Shown: positions 7,962-13,464 of the stretch, in pieces
Layout: each line of letters starts with the position of its first letter
How positions within the stretch are numbered: position 1 is the first letter of the stretch
Assembly (NCBI GenBank): GCA_938024025.1
Contig: CALJBY010000199.1
Span: 1 to 13,464, forward strand
Direction: 5' to 3'
DNA length: 13,464 bases
Origin: an uncultured bacterium
GTDB taxonomy: Bacteria > Desulfobacterota > WTBG01
The notes under the pieces: model-generated
Databases searched by the model: none
What the model saw: the letters and a program-made list of their open reading frames with translations, nothing else
Told to the model about the DNA's origin: nothing
Program-made: the position numbers and the translations under genes

Positions 7962-9044
7962 ATGGAAATCGGTATTATAGGATTACCGCAAACGGGAAAA
8001 AAAACGCTATTTAATCTACTCACCCATGGCACATCAGCTGCTACGCAGGGGCCGGACCGCAGTGCAAAGAAAGCTAATATTGGCCTGTCAAAGGTCCATG
8101 ATGATCGGCTTAATCAGCTTGCTACAAAATACAATCCGAAAGCAGTAACACCTGCAATTATACAATATCTCCTGCTTCCAAAACTGTCAAAAAATTCTGA
8201 AGAAAACCGCGAAACGTTTACGGCCATCAGTACGGTTGATGCCATCTGTCATGTTGTCCGTGCCTTTGATAATGAAGCAGTGTTCCACCTTGATGGGACA
8301 GTCGATCCTCTCCGGGATGTCGAGTATGTTCATGCAGAACTGCTCCTTGCAGACCTTATTTTTTGCGAAACACGTATTGAGCGACTCAACAAGGACATCA
8401 AACGGAAACATGATCTGACGAAAGAGAAAGAACTGGCCCTTATGAAACGTATAGAGGAACACCTTAATGGTGAAAAACCGCTGCGCGTGATGCCGCTCAA
8501 TGATGAAGAAAAGAAAATCTTAAATGCGTATCCCTTTCTCACGAGAAAGAACATGATTATCGCACTGAACGTTAATGAAAACGATCTCACATCAGATGAG
8601 TTCAGGCAACGTGTTGAAGCCTCATGTGTCACGGATGGAATCCACTGTATGCAGGTTTCCTTGAAAATTGAGGAGGAACTTGCCGAAATAGAGGATACAG
8701 CGGAGCGGGAAACATTTTTTGATGAACTTGGTATTAACCGTTCAGCCCTCGAAAAAATTACTCAACTCAGTTATGCTGCACTAAATCGCATCTCATTTTT
8801 TACTGTTGGGGAAGATGAAGTGCGGGCATGGACAGTACACCACAGAGCGTGTGCACCTCAGGCAGGTGGTGCCATACATTCTGATATCGAACGCGGTTTT
8901 ATCAGGGCCGAACATATGCATTTCGCTGACCTCGTGTCTCTTGGCACTGAGCAAAAGGTTAAAGAAGCGGGAAAGCTGTCACTTAAAGGCAAAGATTATC
9001 AAGTACAGGACGGTGATATCCTGCACTTCCTGTTTAATGTATAA
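7962..9044 (+). CDS. Divergent YchF/Obg-family P-loop protein with TGS-like C-terminal domain (DUF933)
   Basis: This 360-residue cytoplasmic protein is related to YchF, a ribosome-associated ATPase of the Obg GTPase family. The P-loop is GLPQTGKKT (7-15), where typical YchF has GLPNVGKST. The NxxE specificity motif of YchF is present as NVNEND (203-208). The C-terminal TGS/DUF933 part (about 278-360) is well conserved: FFTVGEDEVRAWT, HSDIERGFIRAE and KDYQVQDGDILHF. The switch II motif expected after residue 65 (DxxG, normally DIAGLVKGA) is absent and replaced by QYLLLPKLSKN. It is therefore probably a paralog with altered hydrolysis rather than the housekeeping ychF. AAGGAG at 7946-7951, ten bases upstream, supports ATG 7962. 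It seems monocistronic. Confidence 0.85.
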   Translation: MEIGIIGLPQTGKKTLFNLLTHGTSAATQGPDRSAKKANIGLSKVHDDRLNQLATKYNPKAVTPAIIQYLLLPKLSKNSEENRETFTAISTVDAICHVVRAFDNEAVFHLDGTVDPLRDVEYVHAELLLADLIFCETRIERLNKDIKRKHDLTKEKELALMKRIEEHLNGEKPLRVMPLNDEEKKILNAYPFLTRKNMIIALNVNENDLTSDEFRQRVEASCVTDGIHCMQVSLKIEEELAEIEDTAERETFFDELGINRSALEKITQLSYAALNRISFFTVGEDEVRAWTVHHRACAPQAGGAIHSDIERGFIRAEHMHFADLVSLGTEQKVKEAGKLSLKGKDYQVQDGDILHFLFNV

Positions 9045-9275
9045 GACAAAAAGCACACTGCCTGCCCTTTTCCCCTCGCCTGCAGGGATCTCACTCCTTC
9101 CCCAGCAAAGAAATCGTTTACGCTGGTTTACCATTCAAGAGTCGAAGCTCACCTTTTTACTGTGTCAACTTACGTCAATCTGCTTGCAGATTGTTGGGCT
9201 CGATTGTTATGGTACACTACATAAAACAAAAGGCAGAGCTATAATACTCTGCCTTTTATAGTAAGCTGTGCGATA
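9045..9275. other. Intergenic region downstream of the YchF-like gene
   Basis: No gene is supported; the frames open here are extensions of shadow frames. A perfect short palindrome CAATCTGC-TT-GCAGATTG lies at 9176-9193, without a following T-run. A clear terminator is at 9228-9257. The remainder is unremarkable. Confidence 0.5.
9228..9257. terminator. Bidirectional Rho-independent terminator
   Basis: AAAAGGCAGAG (9228-9238) and CTCTGCCTTTT (9247-9257) are perfect 11-bp inverted repeats around an eight-base loop, with T-runs on both strands. The structure suits both convergent neighbours. The repeat element at 9286-9504 now separates it from the minus-strand esterase gene, whose stop would otherwise be about 25 bases away. 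Confidence 0.85.
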
Positions 9276-9514
9276 AATAATTTATTTGCTTATCCGTAAT
9301 TCTCCAGTTGACACCCAATACGAGAGTGATGGTAGGAGCGGCTTTAAGCCGCGAATGCATCGCGCATGAATGCGCTCCTACCGAAATGTGAAGCTTCTCG
9401 CAAGCAAAGCGGGGCTTGCGAGGCATTAAACCGTTCAAACATGTCTAGTTAAAACTCATGAAGCCGGTTTTCATCCGTGTTACTGGAGTTTTGTGGATAA
9501 GCAGAATAATTTAT
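9276..9514. repeat. 10-bp target-site duplication flanking element copy B
   Basis: AATAATTTAT occurs at 9276-9285 and again at 9505-9514, directly outside the two element termini. The match can be extended to 11 bases if the first T of the left terminus is counted. The right copy contains the stop codon of the esterase gene (complement of 9511-9513). Confidence 0.85.
9286..9504 (+). mobile_element. MITE-like element, copy B (219 bp, complete)
   Basis: The element runs from TTGCTTATC (9286-9294) to GATAAGCAG (9496-9504). The inner parts of the terminal repeats, CTCCAGT (9302-9308) and ACTGGAG (9482-9488), also match, giving about 23-bp imperfect terminal inverted repeats. It is flanked by a perfect 10-bp direct repeat. 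Inside are a REP-like palindrome (9332-9381) and a separate strong hairpin CTCGCAAGC-N8-GCTTGCGAG (9397-9422) not found in copy C. The right third, from CAAACATGTCT to the end, is shared with copy C. There is no reading frame that could encode a transposase, so movement would depend on an enzyme encoded elsewhere. Confidence 0.85.
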
Positions 9515-11004
9515 TCCATGGCTTCCTGAACCAATGGTACTATCCCGTCAATCATTTCCCTGGTCCCTGCTTTAAACGCATCGTCTCCCTCTCGTGCTCT
9601 TACTATCAGAGGGCTCCACTGGTAGTAGAGTTTTATGAGTTCATGGCCCTCTGGTGTTTTACTGAGTACTTTATCCCGGAAGCGCCGAAGTAGCTCTGCT
9701 TCATCTGCATAGCTTCCGTATACCTGTTCTATCAGACACAAAGCACAGGCATCGCCTCTGCCATCCCCATCATAATCGTTTTGCGCAGGATTATGAATAA
9801 AAGGGCAATTATCGACATCTCCACAGACAGCATCTTTATCTCTGTCATTGTAAGGATCGGCGGGACAGGAGTCCACATCTCCACAGAGAGCATCCCCATC
9901 CCTGTCATTGTAAGGATCAGAGGGACAGGCGTCACATAGATCACCTATCCTGTCGCCGTCCTTATCATTCTGACGGGGATTAACAAAAGCAGGGCAGTTG
10001 TCACAGATATTCCCTATCCCATCAGAATCGAAGTCAGGTTGCGTAGGATCATAATCATTAGGAAAAGCATCGCATGCATCTCCGATACAATCCCTATCCG
10101 ATTCAGTTTGATCAGCATTAGAAATATCAGGACAGTTGTCAATGCAATCTAAGACCCCGTCACTGTCGACATCAAACAGGGGAAGCGTTGCAAGCTGCGA
10201 TCGTATATAGGCATAAATAAGCTCTGACCCTGGATAGTTAATGTGGAGGCCATCTTCACTATATGCTTCTACAAAATCATCTGTGTTGTCATCACCGTAA
10301 CTATCCCGTATGTGTTGAAAGACGTCAATAAATCCAACATCATTCTCTTCACACCACGGTTTGAATGTATCAATAAAATATTCGTGATTGGAATTCCAAT
10401 ACTGCCTGCAATTTACTGCTTCCATAGCACAGGTGCAACGTGTTTTTCCCTGTCCAAAGTCCCCCGCACCCTCAGGCAGTAATTCAGGTAGTGTATAGGG
10501 CTTACCATCTTTCAATCCATCTTTATCCATTGGATGAATGGTAATCCAGATAACCCTTTTACCCAGGGCCTGTATTCTTTGGACAAAGGCTATAGTACTA
10601 CTAACGGCTCTATCAACATCACCTTCATGGTCCTGTGCTAATCCTGAAATATCATTGATGCCAAGTTGAATGATGACATAGTGTGTATCATAATAAGAAA
10701 AACAATCAAAAGATGCCTCACCCTCTGCAGTATTATATAAATCACATGAGCCATAATCAGAATTCCAGTTAGTAACCGTACGACCGACATAGCTTAGAAA
10801 ATATTTATCATCATCTATCCATGGTGCAATGGCATACCCAAGGGGGGGGTTACGTACAGCTAATCCCAACACTGAATGTTCTCGATCTTCTCCATAGGTT
10901 GTAGTACTTTCACCTGCCCAGAATATTTCGCACCGGTTAAGGGCCTCAGCTCTACTCGCGCACGCAAGTAGTAGAATGGCTATAACTTTTAGTGTTCTGT
11001 GCAT
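9511..11004 (-). CDS. Exported SGNH/GDSL-family hydrolase with thrombospondin type 3 repeats and CFI-box-like C-terminus
   Basis: This 497-residue protein probably cleaves ester bonds outside the cytoplasm. Residues 1-21 form a short signal peptide; LLAC (12-15) could be a lipobox, or cleavage may follow RAEA at 21. The SGNH blocks are GES with nucleophile Ser33, GxND at G115-N117-D118, and DGLH with Asp251 and His254. Thr/Asp/Cys-rich thrombospondin type 3 repeats (DxDxDGxGDxCDNCP type, calcium-binding in known families) span about 278-421, including two 20-residue near-identical units. The end, from CLIEQVYGS (423) through RRFRDKVL to KLYYQWSP (464), closely resembles the CFI-box C-terminal domain of secreted proteins. 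The only upstream purine run, AGGGGG, is about 13 bases from ATG, so initiation may be weak. The carbohydrate or lipid substrate is unknown. Confidence 0.88.
   Translation of the reverse strand: MHRTLKVIAILLLACASRAEALNRCEIFWAGESTTTYGEDREHSVLGLAVRNPPLGYAIAPWIDDDKYFLSYVGRTVTNWNSDYGSCDLYNTAEGEASFDCFSYYDTHYVIIQLGINDISGLAQDHEGDVDRAVSSTIAFVQRIQALGKRVIWITIHPMDKDGLKDGKPYTLPELLPEGAGDFGQGKTRCTCAMEAVNCRQYWNSNHEYFIDTFKPWCEENDVGFIDVFQHIRDSYGDDNTDDFVEAYSEDGLHINYPGSELIYAYIRSQLATLPLFDVDSDGVLDCIDNCPDISNADQTESDRDCIGDACDAFPNDYDPTQPDFDSDGIGNICDNCPAFVNPRQNDKDGDRIGDLCDACPSDPYNDRDGDALCGDVDSCPADPYNDRDKDAVCGDVDNCPFIHNPAQNDYDGDGRGDACALCLIEQVYGSYADEAELLRRFRDKVLSKTPEGHELIKLYYQWSPLIVRAREGDDAFKAGTREMIDGIVPLVQEAME
9815..9934 (-). 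repeat. In-frame 60-bp tandem duplication in the esterase gene
   Basis: Two adjacent 60-base units (9815-9874 and 9875-9934) begin ACATCTCCACAGA and share the block CTGTCATTGTAAGGATC. They encode two 20-residue thrombospondin type 3 units with the core DPYNDRDxDAxCGDVDxCP. The similarity at DNA level indicates a fairly recent slippage or unequal-exchange duplication. Confidence 0.85.
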
Positions 11005-11325
11005 CGTGTCCGGTATGCCCCCTAAAACAATGGTATTCTCATGCTGGTAATTGATCTTCAGGAAATAAACATAACCGATGACAGGAAAACCATAATAATC
11101 CTAGCCCTGCCAAGTGCCCATTCATTGTATAGAATCTAGCAGGAATAGTGCCCCGGGTAAAGTGCTATTGTAACCATTTTAATCTATCGACTATCTTTAT
11201 TTGTATTAAGTTTTTTATCCCCGTGCCGATACAATGATAAGATGACGCTCATAGAGCACCTTCGTTACACGATAGACCATGTGAGAAAGCAAAAACCTTC
11301 ATAAAACCTACACGGGGTGAGCAGG
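11005..11325. other. Intergenic region between the divergent esterase and PilZ genes
   Basis: No gene is supported. For the plus-strand PilZ gene, TACAAT at 11230-11235 could be a -10 box, but no good -35 stands at 17-18 bases. For the minus-strand esterase I find no convincing promoter. AATAGTGC (11144-11151) and GTGCTATT (11162-11169) could form a stem with two wobble pairs. Any promoter here may be of an alternative sigma type. Confidence 0.4.
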
Positions 11326-11694
11326 ATGAAAGTAGCTCGTGATTTTACCACGTTGAAGGAGTGTGTTTCAGTCTGGGGGCTGAGAGAAAACCGGCGGGAA
11401 TTGCCGCGCTATCGGGTGGACATTCAGGGGAACTACTCTGTTGAACAGAAGGGTCTCCCCCTCATTCGAGGTACGTGCAGGATTGTGGATGTCAACAAGG
11501 AGGGGTTTGCCGTGATGATTGTGAATGTTCAATTTCATGAGGGAACCACACTCCACTTCCAGTTCTTCCCGGGATTAAACAGGATCGATGTGGCCGGAAA
11601 AGCAGTGTACATAGACTGGGAGGATGATGGTTATCGGGTAGGGATAGAGTCGATAACTAAAAAGATAGATATTATGAAGCAGCTGTTAGACTGA
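11326..11694 (+). CDS. PilZ domain protein, probable cyclic-di-GMP receptor
   Basis: This 122-residue cytoplasmic protein is a single PilZ domain, a fold known to bind cyclic-di-GMP. The arginine-rich switch is visible near the N-terminus (ENRRELPRYRVDI, beginning at about residue 21). The second motif (consensus D/NxSxxG) appears as DVNKEGF, with Asn in the Ser position. The remaining strands and the VGIES-like ending also suit the family. I chose ATG 11326 because GGTGAG (11316-11321) sits four bases upstream. A GTG at 11317 would add three residues but has no ribosome site. The gene stands alone, 35 bases before an inserted repeat element and convergent with the HD-GYP gene. Its partner is unknown. 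Confidence 0.85.
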   Translation: MKVARDFTTLKECVSVWGLRENRRELPRYRVDIQGNYSVEQKGLPLIRGTCRIVDVNKEGFAVMIVNVQFHEGTTLHFQFFPGLNRIDVAGKAVYIDWEDDGYRVGIESITKKIDIMKQLLD

Positions 11695-11728
11695 ACAGCT
11701 AAAAAGTTTCCTCCATAAAATTCCTTTT

Positions 11729-11937
11729 CTGCTTATCTGTAATTCTCCAGTTGACACCCAATACGAGAGTGATGGTAGGAGCGGCTTTAAGCCGCGAATG
11801 CATCGCGCATGAATGCGCTCCTACAGAATTTCAATGCATCGCGCATAAATGCGCTCCTACCGAAATTCCAAACATGTCTGGTTAGAACTCATGAGGCCGG
11901 TTTTTATACGGGATACTGGAGTTTTGTGGATAAGCAG
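11729..11937 (+). mobile_element. MITE-like element, copy C (209 bp, complete)
   Basis: Perfect 9-bp termini CTGCTTATC (11729-11737) and GATAAGCAG (11929-11937), with inner matches CTCCAGT (11745-11751) and ACTGGAG (11915-11921), give terminal inverted repeats matching at 18 of 23 positions. A perfect 10-bp direct repeat flanks it. The left third is nearly identical to copy B, through the whole REP-like palindrome at 11775-11824. The middle differs: copy C has a duplicated half-palindrome where copy B has a GC-rich hairpin. The right third is again shared. There is no transposase frame; plus-strand open frames here simply run into the antisense of the HD-GYP gene. Confidence 0.87.
11797..11860 (+). 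repeat. Direct repeat of a 28-bp half-palindrome inside copy C
   Basis: The 28-base segments at 11797-11824 and 11833-11860 differ at one position (CGCATGAATG versus CGCATAAATG) and both end GCGCTCCTAC. They represent a duplication of the right arm of the REP-like module, separated by eight bases. Confidence 0.85.
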
Positions 11938-11949
11938 AATTCCTTTTAT

Positions 11950-13074
11950 TCATTCCTGCTTGGCCAGGGCTGTCAGAAAGGCCCGTACAAAATTGTCTAC
12001 CAGCATTGGGTTAAAGTCCGTGCCGGCATTTTTTTTCATGAGCACAAGCACTTCCCTGGTGTCCAGACTCTTCCGGTAGGGCCTCCAGCTCCTCAACGCA
12101 TCAAAAAAGTCAGAGATTGCCACGATCTGGCTGGCGATGTGCTGGTTCTTTCCATTCATGGTCAAGGTTGGATAACCCGTGCCATCGAACCTCCTGTGGT
12201 GTTCAAAGGCCACGATGGGGGCCATCCTGATAATGCCATCAATGTTAGCTAGATACCCTGCGCCGTATGAGGGGTGATGGGTGATTTCCGCAAATTCCTT
12301 TTCATCCAGCTTGCCCTTCTTTTCCAGGATCTCTTTCGATATGAATAATTTACCCACATCATGCAGCACGGCCGAGAGTCCAACGTCATGGAGCACCTTT
12401 CCCCTCAGGCCGAGGGATTCTGCCTGGAATATGGAGAGCACAGCGACATTGATAGAATGGACATAGGTGTAGTTACTGTAAGACTTGACCGGACTTAACA
12501 GTTTGAGAACACTTATTTCTCTGCTGATGGTTGCAACAAACCGTGCCACTATTGCCTCAAGGTCGGTGATCTTCAGTTTCTTAAACGGTGATACGGTATG
12601 GTAAATTTCTTTGAGCTTTTCAACCTGGTCCTCTGTAAAAGAAGATGCCCTGTCCAGGTCCAGGGCAACGTCGCTACTACCTGTTGCACTACTGCCTGTT
12701 CCCACATCAACGACCCCTGTTTTAATGTGAGGATAGGTTTGTATTCCCTCATCGGTTGTTGAGAGGTCGGTAATAAACTGTTTGATCTCGGCAGCAGTTA
12801 CCCCCTTTACAAAGTCGATACGGGAAATCCCCTTTCTTTTGAAGCGCTTCACAAGATTGGTGCTGTGGAGCCGTGCATCTCTCATGGGGAGCTTGTTGAT
12901 AACCAGTTCATTCTCGATGATCATCATTTCGGTTCGGTCATCCAGAAATGCATTAAGGAGGGCAAAGGTCTTCTTGGCGGATTCTTCAATCAGTTCATGC
13001 TCCTTCGCATAGAGCGAACAGTTGGATATGGCAATCGTCAAGGCTGCAATAAACTGCTTTTGCGGGTCTGTCAT
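11950..13074 (-). CDS. HD-GYP domain protein, probable cyclic-di-GMP phosphodiesterase or degenerate receptor
   Basis: This 374-residue cytoplasmic protein has a C-terminal HD-GYP domain (about 195-370), a family that hydrolyses cyclic-di-GMP. Visible residues are His206, the HD pair H238-D239 with Lys242 (LHDVGK), H266-H267-P, the signature HHRRFDGTGYP (292-302), Asp322 and RPYR (331-334). In the usual signature the third residue is Glu (HHExxDGxGYP); here it is Arg294, so metal binding or activity may differ. Residues 1-180 form a mainly helical N-terminal region of no recognised domain, with a Gly/Ser-rich linker near 122-136. AAGGA six bases before ATG supports the start. The gene overlaps the upstream HEAT-repeat gene by four bases (ATGA), implying co-translation. 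An inserted element lies just past its stop. Confidence 0.88.
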   Translation of the reverse strand: MTDPQKQFIAALTIAISNCSLYAKEHELIEESAKKTFALLNAFLDDRTEMMIIENELVINKLPMRDARLHSTNLVKRFKRKGISRIDFVKGVTAAEIKQFITDLSTTDEGIQTYPHIKTGVVDVGTGSSATGSSDVALDLDRASSFTEDQVEKLKEIYHTVSPFKKLKITDLEAIVARFVATISREISVLKLLSPVKSYSNYTYVHSINVAVLSIFQAESLGLRGKVLHDVGLSAVLHDVGKLFISKEILEKKGKLDEKEFAEITHHPSYGAGYLANIDGIIRMAPIVAFEHHRRFDGTGYPTLTMNGKNQHIASQIVAISDFFDALRSWRPYRKSLDTREVLVLMKKNAGTDFNPMLVDNFVRAFLTALAKQE

Positions 13075-13464
13075 CGGGTATCCTTGTTACCGGGGTAGTG
13101 CTTAAGGGTTAAGGATATTTCATCTTTCAGTCTTTGAAGCGGCCCTTTATTAAGGAGGCTTTTGGATGCGAGAATGTGGTTGAGTGTATCCAGGGCGCGG
13201 GGATCTCCTATCTGGCCCAGTGCTTTTACAATGGGAATCTTCTGATCGAAGTCTGAACCGCGTTTTGCCATTTTCTTGAGCAGGGTGATTAAATCGGGAA
13301 CGACTTCTTTTACTTTGAACGCACCGGAAATGGTAAGTGCCATCTCAAAGATTTCTCTTTCCCCCGAATGCAAAGAGTTTTTGAGCACCTCAATGCCATA
13401 ACGTTCTTCTGTATGGAAGAGGTATCGCAGTGCCTGGAAACGTACCTTGGGGTTGTCATGGTAG
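13071..13464 (-). CDS. HEAT-repeat protein, C-terminal part (5' end outside the window)
   Basis: An open frame enters from the right edge and ends at the TGA complement of 13071-13073, giving about 130 visible residues. A GTG at 13388 is internal, because the frame stays open and HEAT-like up to the edge (VRFQALRYLFHTEERYGIEVL). Helical HEAT-like pairs are visible, for example EIFEMALTISGAFKVKEVVPDLITLL and KIPIVKALGQIGDPRALDTLNHIL; the latter has the typical LGxxGDPRA turn. Such repeats usually form protein-binding scaffolds. The stop overlaps the start of the HD-GYP gene, so the two are probably one operon and may act together. No catalytic motif is seen in the visible part. Confidence 0.85.
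   Translation of the reverse strand, partial: YHDNPKVRFQALRYLFHTEERYGIEVLKNSLHSGEREIFEMALTISGAFKVKEVVPDLITLLKKMAKRGSDFDQKIPIVKALGQIGDPRALDTLNHILASKSLLNKGPLQRLKDEISLTLKHYPGNKDTR

Larger units (their letters stand above)
11719..11947. repeat. 10-bp target-site duplication flanking element copy C
   Basis: AATTCCTTTT occurs at 11719-11728 and 11938-11947, immediately outside the element termini. The right copy ends two bases before the complement of the HD-GYP stop codon (11950-11952). Confidence 0.87.

Noticed and set aside
8806..9261. Plus-strand open frame of 151 codons overlapping the end of the YchF-like gene
   Set aside because: More than half of it lies out of frame inside a well-supported gene, the product resembles nothing, and no ribosome site precedes it.
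9493..9693. Plus-strand open frame across the end of element copy B
   Set aside because: It is antisense to the esterase C-terminus and has no independent support.
9286..11937. Composite transposon spanning copies B and C
   Set aside because: Each copy has its own, different 10-bp target duplication, so they inserted independently.
11809..12252. Plus-strand open frame starting in element copy C
   Set aside because: It runs from repeat sequence into the antisense strand of the HD-GYP gene, so it is a chance frame.
13071..13388. Complete 105-residue gene starting at GTG 13388
   Set aside because: The frame stays open and HEAT-like up to the window edge, so the gene is truncated by the window and not short.

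Overview
The window is a bacterial chromosome segment of moderate GC content. It carries seven complete genes and one truncated gene, mostly regulatory or uncharacterised. I see no rRNA, tRNA, CRISPR array, phage gene or transposase gene. The gene mix (multi-PAS hybrid kinase, HD-GYP, PilZ, HEAT-repeat protein, reductive-dehalogenase-like protein, exported esterase with thrombospondin type 3 repeats, divergent YchF paralog) suggests an environmental, signalling-rich Gram-negative. An anammox-type planctomycete, a Nitrospirota or a deltaproteobacterial lineage would all fit. This is a low-confidence inference, because no phylogenetic marker gene is present.

Layout. Positions 1-268 are the end of a repeat element with a 108-bp tandem duplication of a REP-like palindrome. 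A long membrane-anchored hybrid histidine kinase with seven PAS domains follows (369-4586, +). It converges on a soluble reductive-dehalogenase/epoxyqueuosine-reductase-like Fe-S protein (4609-5787, -). Two plus-strand genes follow, each with a recognisable sigma70-type promoter: a UPF0371/DUF1846 protein (6135-7652) and a YchF-like P-loop protein with a TGS-like C-terminus (7962-9044). An exported SGNH-family esterase with thrombospondin type 3 repeats and a CFI-box-like C-terminus lies at 9511-11004 (-). A PilZ protein is at 11326-11694 (+). A HEAT-repeat gene, cut by the window edge, and an HD-GYP gene overlap by four bases at 11950-13464 (-).

The most distinctive content is non-coding. 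Two complete elements (9286-9504 and 11729-11937) share 9-bp termini of the form CTGCTTATC...GATAAGCAG within about 23-bp imperfect terminal inverted repeats. Each is flanked by its own perfect 10-bp direct repeat (AATAATTTAT and AATTCCTTTT). This is the signature of a non-autonomous transposable element (MITE-like) carrying REP-like palindromes as interchangeable cargo. Both insertions lie at or within 3 bp of the stop codon of a minus-strand gene. The third copy at 1-268 shows one terminus only, in the opposite orientation, and has a longer interior.

Functionally, PilZ and HD-GYP point to cyclic-di-GMP signalling, although the HD-GYP motif has a substitution (HHR instead of HHE). The kinase is probably a sensor without a linked output gene here. 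No obvious single pathway joins the other genes.
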